Assembly (NCBI RefSeq): GCF_021372645.1
Contig: NZ_JAJFUC010000042.1
Coordinates: 1 to 64,000 of the forward strand
Source of the DNA: Clostridium sp.
GTDB taxonomy: Bacteria > Bacillota > Clostridia > Clostridiales > Clostridiaceae
Direction: 5' to 3'
Length of the DNA stretch: 64,000 nt
Numbering within the stretch: position 1 is the first letter of the stretch; every line of letters starts with the position of its first letter. A model generated the notes under the pieces. That model saw only the letters and a program-made list of their open reading frames with translations, ran no database searches and was not told where the DNA came from. Below are positions 10,046 to 18,011 of the stretch, piece by piece. The position numbers were made by a program, and so were the translations under genes.

Positions 10046-10101
10046 AGGCATATTCAAAAAATAGCAAGTCAGTATGCTAGCCTATTTTATGTTATATGCC
10101 T
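10046..10101 (-). repeat. AGGCATAT hairpin element, copy B
   Basis: A 56-bp copy bounded by AGGCATAT (10046-10053) and its inverse ATATGCCT (10094-10101). It has the family centre AAGTCAGTATGCTAG. It lies in the 5' leader of the plus-strand DUF421 gene and is read there in the orientation opposite to that of a terminator. Confidence 0.75.
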
Positions 10102-10127
10102 TATTTAAGATGAGGAGGTATAAAAAA

Positions 10128-10856
10128 TTGAATGAAGGATTAGTAGTTTTAGTGCGTTCTATTATTGGATTCTTTTCTTTACTTATTTTTGCAAAGATAT
10201 TGGGTAAGCAACAAATAAGTCAATTAACATTCTTCGATTATGTGCTTGGAATAACAATTGGATCTATTGCTGCAAGTCTTACTACAGACTTATCCAGTAG
10301 AGCATGGCCTCATTTTATAGGACTTTTCACTTGGGCTTTGCTTGGATATATAATGCAATACATCACTATGAAATGGAGATATGCTGCAAAATACATAGAT
10401 GGAGAACCTACAATTGTTATCATGAATGGTAAAATAATGGAAAATGCTCTGCGGAAAATGAAGTACACAGTGTCTGATATTATGGCATTAGTAAGAAATA
10501 AAGATGTCTTTGACTTGTCACAGGTAGATTTTGCAATCATTGAACCAAATGGTCAGTTATCCGTACTTAAAAAACCAGAATATGAACCTTTAACACCTAA
10601 GGATATGAATATTCTTAAAGCACCAACTGGTATAAGTACAGAACTTATTTATGATGGAATACTTATAGATGAAAATCTAAGGCAGCTTAATAAAACCAAA
10701 GAATGGATTATGGATCAGTTAAAAATGCAAGAAATTAAAGACGTTTCAGAAGTATTTCTTGCAACGTTAAATCATTCAGGTTCCTTGTATGTAGATAAAT
10801 ATGATGATCATATAAAAAAAGTAACTGACATTGGTGATTTTAAAGGACCATATTAA
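10128..10856 (+). CDS. DUF421 membrane protein (YetF/YrbG-like)
   Basis: A 242-residue protein with three N-terminal membrane helices (about 5-95) followed by the soluble DUF421 domain, with GEPTIVIMNGKI and the VDFAIIEPNGQLSVL strand. Its molecular function is not established; relatives occur in sporulation-linked gene groups. The frame is open from 10074 through part of a repeat, but AGGAGG at 10113-10118 sits 9 bases before TTG 10128, the likely true start. It is followed after 14 bases by the DUF4363 gene, a usual partner. Confidence 0.82.
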   Translation: MNEGLVVLVRSIIGFFSLLIFAKILGKQQISQLTFFDYVLGITIGSIAASLTTDLSSRAWPHFIGLFTWALLGYIMQYITMKWRYAAKYIDGEPTIVIMNGKIMENALRKMKYTVSDIMALVRNKDVFDLSQVDFAIIEPNGQLSVLKKPEYEPLTPKDMNILKAPTGISTELIYDGILIDENLRQLNKTKEWIMDQLKMQEIKDVSEVFLATLNHSGSLYVDKYDDHIKKVTDIGDFKGPY

Positions 10857-10870
10857 GGAGGAAAATTATT

Positions 10871-11236
10871 ATGAGAAAATTTTTAGTTATAACTATTCCA
10901 ATAGTAACATTAGCTTTTTTTATATTAATTATGCTTACTAGCAGTATTTTAAAAGGACCTCTAGGAAAAGATGATAATATCCCTAAATCAATAGAATTAA
11001 TCATTCAGGACATAGATTCAGAAAATTGGGAAGAGGCGAATAATAAAACAGAGAAGTTATCAAACACTTGGGAAAAAATAATTAAAAGAGTTCAGTTTAG
11101 TTCAGAAAGAGATGAAATAAATTCATTTAGTACAAATATAGCTCGTCTTCGAGGTACAATCATGGCAAAGGATAAATCAAGTTCATTTGCTGAATTAAAT
11201 GAAGCTTATGATCATTGGAAAGAATTAGGTAACTAG
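10871..11236 (+). CDS. DUF4363 protein
   Basis: A 121-residue protein with one N-terminal membrane anchor or signal segment (about 4-27) and an alpha-helical extracytoplasmic domain rich in charged residues (DIDSENWEEANNKTEKL). The family is commonly encoded next to DUF421, as here; function is unknown. AAGGAGG precedes ATG. A hairpin directly after the stop closes the two-gene unit. Confidence 0.75.
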   Translation: MRKFLVITIPIVTLAFFILIMLTSSILKGPLGKDDNIPKSIELIIQDIDSENWEEANNKTEKLSNTWEKIIKRVQFSSERDEINSFSTNIARLRGTIMAKDKSSSFAELNEAYDHWKELGN

Positions 11237-11240
11237 ATTT

Positions 11241-11278
11241 TAAAGGAGTTATTGATAAAAGTATCAATGACTCCTTTA
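11241..11278 (+). terminator. Terminator after DUF421-DUF4363
   Basis: Long hairpin with TAAAGGAGT...ACTCCTTTA arms and an inner ATTGATA/TATCAAT stem, starting 5 bases after the DUF4363 stop. The trailing T-run is poor. Confidence 0.6.
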
Positions 11279-11400
11279 AATATTCTATACGTTAATTATG
11301 CTACTAATGTTAGTCAACAATTATTTTTTATATTGTGAGTTTATTTATTTAATTAATTCATAATTTAATAATTCCGAAAGAACTTGAAATTACATTATAT

Positions 11401-11458
11401 ATTAATATACTCCCATATCTATAAAATTTAAATTTAACAGATACAGGAGTATATTAAT
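11401..11458. terminator. Hairpin at the end of the DUF1657 gene
   Basis: Perfect 13-base arms (11401-11413 and 11446-11458) containing ATACTCC/GGAGTAT. The hairpin begins within the stop codon of the minus-strand DUF1657 gene and is likely its terminator. Confidence 0.6.
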
Positions 11459-11661
11459 TATTTGTTATATTGTGGTTCTTCTTGTTTTACAAAGTCAAAT
11501 CTTGATTGAAGTGTTTGTGCTACGTTTTCCATTGTGCTTGAAAGTTGATTAAACATTTGTTTTGCTTCTTGATTATCTGTATCTAAAGAGAATGTCTTCA
11601 TATCAGAAGCTAATCCTTTAGCACTAGCTAATGCTGTTTCAAGTTTGGTTCCTGTTGGCAT
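11458..11661 (-). CDS. DUF1657 small protein
   Basis: A 67-residue soluble helical protein of the DUF1657 family (KLETALASAKGLASDMKTFS, then a Q-rich helix). Function is unknown. DUF1657 genes are frequently found with DUF421 and spoVA genes in spore-formers, and here it faces the DUF421-DUF4363 pair. Shine-Dalgarno TTAAGGAGG is well placed. Confidence 0.78.
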   Translation of the reverse strand: MPTGTKLETALASAKGLASDMKTFSLDTDNQEAKQMFNQLSSTMENVAQTLQSRFDFVKQEEPQYNK

Positions 11662-11822
11662 AAAAATTCCTCCTTAATATTTTATTACAACTATATTTTG
11701 CTCATAACTAATTTAAATATTCAATTTATCCATAATAAAATATATACCTTTTTATTTATTATTTTCTTTTTGATTAAATCTTGTACAAATTCAAGTTATT
11801 ATTCCAATTTAGGAATATCAAC

Positions 11823-13187
11823 CTATTTCTTCTCAATCTTCACCACACACTCCACATGCTTAGTATTTGCAAACATATCCACTGGCTGTACTTCTATAGC
11901 CTCATACCCCAATGTCTCCAGATGTTTTAAATCTCTAGCCAAAGTACTAGGATCACAGGATACATATACTACTCTTTCAGGTTTTGCTTCACCTATTGCA
12001 TCTAGCAATTTGACATCACACCCTTTTCTTGGTGGGTCTACAACTATTACATTTGGATTAACACCCTCTCCTATTAGTCTTGGAATTACTTCTTCTGATT
12101 TACCTACACAAAATTCAGAATTAATTATTTTATTTTGCTCAGCATTAACTTTTGCATTTTCTATTGCTTGTTCTAGAATTTCTACTCCGTAAACTTTTTT
12201 AGCATTTTGAGATAAAAATAGTGTTATTGTACCTGTACCGCAATAAGCATCAAATACAATTTCATCTCCACTTAAATTAGCATATTCTAAAACCTTATTA
12301 TAAAGGACTTCTGTTTGAATTGGGTTTACTTGAAAAAAAGATAATGGAGATATATTAAACTTATATTCCTCTATGTGATCAGATATATAATCTTCTCCCC
12401 ATAAAGTAATACATTTATCTCCAAGAACTAAATTAGTATCTCTAAAATTTATATTTTGAATTACACTCTTTAAATTCATAACTTCTTTATTCAATCCATC
12501 AATTAATTCATCCTTATGAGGAATTTCTTTATCAGTAGTAACTAATACAACCATAACTTCATTAGTCTTAAAGCCTTTTCTAATCATTATATTTTTAATT
12601 AAGCCCTGATCATAAAATAATCCCTCTTTTTTAGCTGGTACTATTAAATTCTTTTCCATCCAAACTCTTATGAATTTTATAATTTTATCAGCTTCTTCAT
12701 CTTGAAGGAGGCAAGTATCCATGTTAATTATTTCATGAGTTTTTTCACTAAAAAATCCGATTGCAATTTTATCCTCTACTAGTCCAACCGAATATATAGC
12801 TTTATTTCTATACCTATATCCATTTTCCATACCTAATGGATATTTTACGATTTTTTCATCTAACCCCGCAATTTTCTTTATGCAATCTTTTACTCTGTCA
12901 AACTTAAAATCTAATTGACCTTCATAACTTAGATGCATTAATGTGCAACCACCACATTCCTTATAATTAGCACATTTAGGTTCTTTTCTTTCATTACTTT
13001 TTTCTATTACTTCTATAAGCTTTCCATAAGCATATTTTTTCTTGGCCTTAATTATTTCTGTTCTTACAGTTTCACTCTTTAATGCTCCAGGTATAAATAT
13101 TGGATATCTATCTATTTTAGCAACACCTTCACCTTCATAGCCCAAGGAGTCAATCTTAACAGTATAATGTTTATTCTTTTCTAACAC
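11823..13187 (-). CDS. rlmD: 23S rRNA (uracil-5-)-methyltransferase, RlmD/RumA family
   Basis: An SAM-dependent m5U methyltransferase of about 454 residues. The N-terminal TRAM domain is at about 5-60. The iron-sulfur cluster cysteines are at about 72, 78 and 81, with a fourth near 160. The SAM motif [21 protein letters not shown] and the catalytic [11 protein letters not shown] are present. Firmicute homologues may methylate U747 and/or U1939 of 23S rRNA, so the exact site is uncertain. The start lies in a (TG)6 tract: GTG at 13187 is 9 bases from AAGGA, GTG 13193 only 3, and the ATG at 13197 is in another frame. A short promoter-terminator unit lies just upstream. Confidence 0.85.
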   Translation of the reverse strand: MLEKNKHYTVKIDSLGYEGEGVAKIDRYPIFIPGALKSETVRTEIIKAKKKYAYGKLIEVIEKSNERKEPKCANYKECGGCTLMHLSYEGQLDFKFDRVKDCIKKIAGLDEKIVKYPLGMENGYRYRNKAIYSVGLVEDKIAIGFFSEKTHEIINMDTCLLQDEEADKIIKFIRVWMEKNLIVPAKKEGLFYDQGLIKNIMIRKGFKTNEVMVVLVTTDKEIPHKDELIDGLNKEVMNLKSVIQNINFRDTNLVLGDKCITLWGEDYISDHIEEYKFNISPLSFFQVNPIQTEVLYNKVLEYANLSGDEIVFDAYCGTGTITLFLSQNAKKVYGVEILEQAIENAKVNAEQNKIINSEFCVGKSEEVIPRLIGEGVNPNVIVVDPPRKGCDVKLLDAIGEAKPERVVYVSCDPSTLARDLKHLETLGYEAIEVQPVDMFANTKHVECVVKIEKK

Positions 13188-13261
13188 ACACACACATCCT
13201 TCGTTAAATTTTCATTTATATTAAATGTTTTCTTGTTTTTTATGATTTTAGGCATAATAAA

Positions 13262-13290
13262 AAAATAAAAAGAGCACCTTTCGGTGCCAA
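13262..13290 (-). terminator. Strong terminator between pyk and rlmD
   Basis: On the minus strand, GGCACC-GAAA-GGTGC followed by CTTTTTATTTTTTT: a textbook intrinsic terminator with a GNRA-type loop. It ends about 70 bases upstream of rlmD and is separate from the pyk terminator at 13567-13600. Confidence 0.8.
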
Positions 13291-13358
13291 TACAGAATCA
13301 GTTGCCATTTAATTCCATAATCATTAAATTATTATTTCTCCTTTTGAGCAATAATATA
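13291..13358 (-). ncRNA. Candidate small RNA or attenuator leader upstream of rlmD
   Basis: A minus-strand unit with TTGACA (13388-13393), overlapping -10 candidates (TAATAT 13365-13370, spacer 17; TATAAT 13367-13372, spacer 15) and the strong terminator at 13262-13290. The transcript would be about 95 nt. It includes AGGAG (13338-13342) and, 13 bases on, a tiny ORF reading MIMELNGN (13324-13298). It could be an independent sRNA or a leader controlling rlmD by readthrough. Confidence 0.4.
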
Positions 13359-13364
13359 CATTAT

Positions 13365-13393
13365 ATATTATATATTCCTCATACAAATGTCAA
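13365..13393 (-). promoter_or_regulatory. Promoter of the 13.3-kb short transcript
   Basis: Consensus -35 TTGACA with a TA-rich -10 region. It is downstream of the pyk terminator and so serves a separate unit. The remaining stretch to 13566 shows no gene. Confidence 0.5.
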
Positions 13394-13566
13394 TTTTTCG
13401 TTAATTTTTATAATACATAATGATACAATCTTTTTTCTAAATTCTTTAATGCCTAATACAATACTTTTTATCTCAATTGAAAATATTATCTTAAGCTCAG
13501 AGCTCAAATTTATTTTTTATAAACTCCAGTAAAAAGTTTATCCCTTCATCCTAAATTAAAAACAAA

Positions 13567-13600
13567 AAGAGACTTCAGTAAAATAATTGCCAAAGTCTCT
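13567..13600 (-). terminator. Terminator of pfkA-pyk
   Basis: On the minus strand, AGAGACTT...AAGTCTCT followed by TTTTTGTTTTT, starting about 14 bases after the pyk stop. Confidence 0.8.
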
Positions 13601-13613
13601 ATGTATTTTAGAC

Positions 13614-15035
13614 TTATTTTACAACGCTAACCTTTAATAGGTTTGTTGCTCCAACTTGATCAACAGGTACTCCTGCTGCTAATATAACTGTATCTCCATC
13701 TTTAACAAATTGATTGCTCTTAGCTATTTCAACTGACTTTTCTAACATTTCATCAGTTGATTCCATTTTATTAGCAACTATTGGATATACACCCCATGAG
13801 AATGCTAATTGTCTAGCAACTACTGCATCTGGAGTAACAGCTATAATTGGACATTCTGGTCTGCATTGAGAAATTCTCTTAGCAGTTGCACCAGTTTGAG
13901 TTGAACTTATTACAGCAGCTGCACCTAATTCATTAGCTGCATTACTAGCTGCTCTTGAAATAACTCCTGCAATAGCTGGAATATGTGATTTAGCTTGGGA
14001 TACTGCTACTTTATATTCTAAAGATTTTTCAGTTTCTAAAGCTATTTTAGCCATTGTAGCAACAGCTTCTACTGGATAATCTCCATTAGCACTTTCTCCT
14101 GATAACATGATTACATCAGTACCATCTAAGATAGCATTAGCAACGTCTGAAACTTCTGCTCTTGTTGGTCTTGGATTTCTCATCATAGAATCTAACATTT
14201 GAGTTGCAGTTACAACTGGTTTTCCAGCAGCATTACATTTTTTAATTATCATCTTTTGAATTGCAGGAACTTGTTCTATTGGAATTTCAACTCCTAGATC
14301 TCCTCTAGCTACCATTATAAGGTCAGAAACTGCTAGGATTGAATCGATGTTATCAACACCTTCTTGATTTTCAATCTTTGAACAGATTAATATTCTGTCT
14401 CCACCATTTTCATTAAGAATTTTTCTAATCGTTTGTACGTCAGATGCTTTTCTTATGAATGAAGCTGCAATCATAGTAACTCCAACTTCACAACCAAAGA
14501 TTAAATCAGATTTATCTTTTTCAGTAAGAGCTGGTAATTTAATAGATGCTCCTGGTACGTTAATTCCTTTATGAGTCCCAATAAATCCAGTATTTTGAAC
14601 TTCACACTTTATAGCATTTCCTTCAACAGATTTAACAGTTAATCCTACTAAACCATCATCTATTAAAATAGTGCTTCCTGGTTTAACATCATTTGCTAAT
14701 CCTTCATATGTAACAGCACACTTAGTAGTATCTCCAACTATTGACATATCTCCGGCATATATTGTAAATTCTGCACCTTTAGTTAATTCAAGTTTCTTTG
14801 GTTCTAACTTTCCAGTTCTGATTTCTGGCCCCTTAGTATCAAGGATTATTGCAATTTCCCTATTAAGCTTCTTTGATAATTCCTTAACCTTTGCAATTCT
14901 TCCACCATGTTCTTCATGATCACCATGTGAAAAATTATGTCTTGAAGCATTCATTCCTGCCAAAATTAATTTTTCTAATATTTCCATATCCTCACTTGCT
15001 GGCCCAATTGTACAAATCATTTTAGTTTTTCTCAT
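13614..15035 (-). CDS. pyk: Pyruvate kinase
   Basis: Last ATP-forming step of glycolysis (phosphoenolpyruvate + ADP to pyruvate + ATP). 473 residues with the (beta/alpha)8 barrel. SRHNFSHGDHEEH near the N-terminus, the active-site block MVARGDLGVEIP and the ATQMLDSM segment are all intact. It lacks the extra C-terminal PEP-utiliser domain of Bacillus Pyk. The open frame starts 18 codons upstream, but AGGAGTG 8 bases before ATG 15035 gives the standard start MRKTKMICTIGPASE. It is 116 bases downstream of pfkA, a usual pair. Confidence 0.96.
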   Translation of the reverse strand: MRKTKMICTIGPASEDMEILEKLILAGMNASRHNFSHGDHEEHGGRIAKVKELSKKLNREIAIILDTKGPEIRTGKLEPKKLELTKGAEFTIYAGDMSIVGDTTKCAVTYEGLANDVKPGSTILIDDGLVGLTVKSVEGNAIKCEVQNTGFIGTHKGINVPGASIKLPALTEKDKSDLIFGCEVGVTMIAASFIRKASDVQTIRKILNENGGDRILICSKIENQEGVDNIDSILAVSDLIMVARGDLGVEIPIEQVPAIQKMIIKKCNAAGKPVVTATQMLDSMMRNPRPTRAEVSDVANAILDGTDVIMLSGESANGDYPVEAVATMAKIALETEKSLEYKVAVSQAKSHIPAIAGVISRAASNAANELGAAAVISSTQTGATAKRISQCRPECPIIAVTPDAVVARQLAFSWGVYPIVANKMESTDEMLEKSVEIAKSNQFVKDGDTVILAAGVPVDQVGATNLLKVSVVK

Positions 15036-15151
15036 TAAACTAACACTCCTCTTTATTTGATTAGTCACATGAAATAAAATAACAATCATACTGTTCTGCT
15101 ATTTTTTGAATGTGTCCTTATTTATAAAATCTATATAAATAAGCTATATTA

Positions 15152-16108
15152 TTATGATAATACTTGAGCAATATCATATAATTCTTGATCAAAAGCACTT
15201 TCCATATCTAAAGCTTCATCTATATCTTGATCAATAATCTTGTTATTCTTAATTCCTATTACTCTAGAAGTTTTTCCTTCTATTAATACTTCAATAGCTC
15301 TTGTTCCCATTCTTGAAGCTAAAACTCTATCTACAGCAGTAGGGCTTCCACCTCTTTGAATATGACCTAAGATTGTTGCTCTTGCTTCAATTCCTGTTAC
15401 TTCTTCAACATATTTTGCAAGTTTAAACGCTCCACCAATTCCTTCTGCAAGGATTATTAAGTTGTGCATTTTCCCTTTGTTTTTGCCTTCTAAAATAGTT
15501 CTACAAAGATCATCTTTATTAAATTCAATTTCTGGTATTATGATTGCTTCTGATCCACCACAGATACCTGAGTATAAAGATAAATCTCCGCACTCTCTTC
15601 CCATAACTTCTACAATTGAAACTCTTTCATGAGAAGTAGAAGTATCTCTAATTTTATTTATAGCATCTACAACAGTATTTAAGGCTGTATCGAATCCTAA
15701 AGTGAAATCAGTGTAAGCTAAGTCATTATCAATTGTTCCTGGTAGACCTATTGTTTTAATTCCAAGCTTTGATAATAATTTTGCTCCCATAAATGAGCCA
15801 TCTCCGCCTATAACTACTAAAGCTTCCACACCATAGGCTTGTAATATTTTAGCAGCTTTTTTTCTTACTTCTTCATTTTTAAATTCAGGGCATCTAGCAG
15901 TTCTTAAAATTGTTCCACCTCTTTGAATTATATCAGATACTGAATTTCTATCCATACTGAATAATTCTCCATTTATAAGTCCACTATATCCTCTTTGTAC
16001 TCCCATAACTTCAATTCCTTTATGAAGTGCAGTTCTTACTACTGCTCTTATTGCAGCATTCATTCCTGGTGCATCCCCACCACTTGTTAACACAGCTATC
16101 CTTTTCAT
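15152..16108 (-). CDS. pfkA: ATP-dependent 6-phosphofructokinase
   Basis: Committing step of glycolysis (fructose 6-phosphate + ATP to fructose 1,6-bisphosphate). 318 residues, normal size. [19 protein letters not shown], the catalytic segment PGTIDND and the [10 protein letters not shown] region are present. AAGGAGGAAATA lies ahead of ATG 16108, twelve codons inside the longest frame. The order dnaE-pfkA-pyk is conserved in clostridia. The 525-bp gap after dnaE suggests an own promoter. Confidence 0.96.
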   Translation of the reverse strand: MKRIAVLTSGGDAPGMNAAIRAVVRTALHKGIEVMGVQRGYSGLINGELFSMDRNSVSDIIQRGGTILRTARCPEFKNEEVRKKAAKILQAYGVEALVVIGGDGSFMGAKLLSKLGIKTIGLPGTIDNDLAYTDFTLGFDTALNTVVDAINKIRDTSTSHERVSIVEVMGRECGDLSLYSGICGGSEAIIIPEIEFNKDDLCRTILEGKNKGKMHNLIILAEGIGGAFKLAKYVEEVTGIEARATILGHIQRGGSPTAVDRVLASRMGTRAIEVLIEGKTSRVIGIKNNKIIDQDIDEALDMESAFDQELYDIAQVLS

Positions 16109-16137
16109 AATATATATTTCCTCCTTAAATACCGTCA

Positions 16138-16154
16138 GGGACACCTAAGGTCCC
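16138..16154. other. Small GC hairpin in the pfkA leader
   Basis: GGGAC-ACCTAAG-GTCCC, an isolated GC stem in AT-rich DNA about 30 bases before the pfkA start. It may be a mRNA-stabilising or regulatory leader hairpin; no known motif is recognised. Confidence 0.35.
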
Positions 16155-16535
16155 TTATGTACAAAATAGAACCATAATTTATTAACTAACAATTATTTTA
16201 CATAAATTTCTATGAATTAGCAATAATATTTAACTAAATTAAAATATTGTTCTAAAATAAATATTTTAACTTTATGAAAAATTTCAAATTATGCATATAT
16301 TCCTCATTATTTTACCTATTTTGCTATTTCATATATATTCTTAATTATAAATTTATTAATATAGTTACGTAAATTCTTAATTAGGATGCTAGATACATTT
16401 AATGTTCTATATTTCTTTATAACTATATACTAAACTTTAATTTACTTTCTTTATTATACCCAATAATCGATAAAATTATATAAATTAATATCATTTTTGC
16501 AATATTAATTTTTGCAATATTTTTCATTTACATAT
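16155..16535. other. pfkA upstream region
   Basis: AT-rich non-coding DNA between dnaE and pfkA. On the minus strand there is a TATAAT (16453-16458) that may serve pfkA, but its -35 is weak. A direct repeat of TTTTTGCAATATT occurs near 16494-16525. No gene is seen. Confidence 0.4.
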
Positions 16536-16632
16536 TTGATAATTCAATTAACAATTTAAACCTTACAATTCACAGTTTAATTGCTTTTCAATGTAGAATG
16601 GACTTTTTATACTTTACATCCAATGGACAATT
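16536..16632. repeat. ACAATT-mosaic element after dnaE
   Basis: Runs of CAATTAACAATTT, ACAATTCACAGTTT and CAATGGACAATTT directly beyond the dnaE stop. The same word family occurs at 2336, 33498, 36421, 38697, 61733 and 63899. Confidence 0.5.
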
Positions 16633-16633
16633 T

Positions 16634-17874
16634 TTATTCTTGTACTTTTACATTTTCTTTACCTAAATTTTCTTTTAGCAAATCTATGACATCACTTTCC
16701 AATGACACCCATCTATCTCTTGGTATTCTGAATTTTTGTTTTTCTCTACTTGCAAATATATAAATAGGTGTATCTCCAAGATATTCTTTTATTAATAGCT
16801 CTTTAAGTTTTTTACTAAGCTCTTGCGCTGATATTGTATCCTCTGCTCTCAAATATACTTTTGAATTATCTATTTTTTCTAAAGGTTCTATACTTTCACA
16901 GATAAGCTTAGGTGGTTCATCTTCTTTTAAGCTTAATCTACCCTTTATTATAACTAAGCTATCAGTTACACATAGTTCTTTAACTTTATCTAAAGTTTTA
17001 GGAAAGACTATTACTTCAATTGTTCCTGTTAAATCTTCAAGTTTTAAAAATGCCATTATTGTATTATTTCTAGTTACCTTTTGATTAACTGATGCAAGTA
17101 TTCCACCAAGAATTACTCTATCATTGTCTTGAAGAGTATCTTCTCTATTAAATATGGCAACTTCATCTATATCAGTTCCTAATGTATCATCAAGGGTCTC
17201 TTGAACTAAAAATATTTTAGATATTTCATTTGAAGTCTGCATCTTTAAGCTTTGAGCATAATCATCCAAGGGATGTCCTGTAATATAAAGTCCTGTCATT
17301 TCTTTTTCCATAGCTAATAAATTTTTTTTATTAAATTCTTTTATATTAGGATATTTCACTTCTGGATTCTTCAATTCTTCATTTGCAAATAAGCTTATTT
17401 GTCCCTCAATATTTCTTCTTTTATCACTGGATATATTTTCAATCGTCTTTTCATGAACTGCTAACATTTTTGATCTAAAAACTTTAAAATTGTCTAAAGC
17501 TCCAGCCTTTATTAAGCATTCAACTGCACGTTTATTTATTGTTGATGGTTCCATCTTATTTATAAAGTCTACTAACGATTCAAATTCACCATTGTCTTCT
17601 CTTGCTTTCACTATACTATCTACAACATTAGCTCCAACATTTTTAATAGCAGCTAAACCAAATCTGATTTTATCACCCTTAACTGTAAATCTTGAGAAGC
17701 TTTCATTTATATTAGGTGGTAATACTTGTATTCCTAATTCTTCTGCTATTCCAATGTAATATGCTACCTTTTCATTTATTCCCATAATTGAATTGAGCAT
17801 AGCTGCAAGCATTTCTACAGGATAATATTTCATAATATATGCTGTTTGATATCCTACAACTGCATAAGCTGCTG
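16634..17874 (-). CDS. dnaE: DNA polymerase III alpha subunit DnaE, 3' exon
   Basis: C-terminal part of the replicative polymerase (codon 779 onwards, 413 residues). It contains the end of the fingers domain (AAYAVVGYQTAY), the helix-hairpin-helix region (VECLIKAGALDNF) and the OB fold (LGGILASVNQKVTRNNTI). It has no start of its own: the open frame extends 11 codons into the intron. Removing 17875-20640 regenerates the universally conserved NKSHAAAYAVV and restores the frame exactly, with 2,335 + 1,241 = 3,576 bases, i.e. 1,191 codons plus stop. Without splicing no complete polymerase can be made from this locus. Confidence 0.93.
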
Positions 17875-17962
17875 ATGTCGATAGGTAAGTCTTTGATACT
17901 ATCTCCAACTTTTCCCCCGACCCAAACGGTACGTGCGACTTTCACCGCATACCGCTTTCCAT
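17875..17962 (-). ncRNA. Group II intron domains V and VI
   Basis: Domain V is recognised on the minus strand at about 17924-17960: GCGGTATGCGG-TGAAAG-TCGCACGTACCG, which matches the near-invariant catalytic helix with compensated pairs. Domain VI follows, ending CTATCGACAT. The A eight bases from the 3' end (17882) is at the canonical branch-point distance. The intron ends in AT, fitting the bacterial AY rule. Confidence 0.88.
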
Positions 17963-18011
17963 CGAAATAGTTTTCCATCTAATGACTTCTTCTTTTAAAT
18001 TAAAGTTGCCT

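Noticed and set aside
13284-13532. 82-codon plus-strand ORF after pyk
   Set aside because: Very Ile/Leu/Phe-rich AT-driven frame with no ribosome site, antisense to the short transcript unit.
17875-17908. First 11 codons of the open frame of the dnaE 3' part (MEIVSKTYLST)
   Set aside because: These codons are intron domain VI. The splice junction with GACAT at the end restores the conserved DnaE motif without them. An end at GAC would break the frame.
17772-17978. 68-codon minus-strand ORF across the intron 3' end
   Set aside because: It runs through domains V and VI and then reads dnaE in the wrong frame; no ribosome site and no protein-like sequence.
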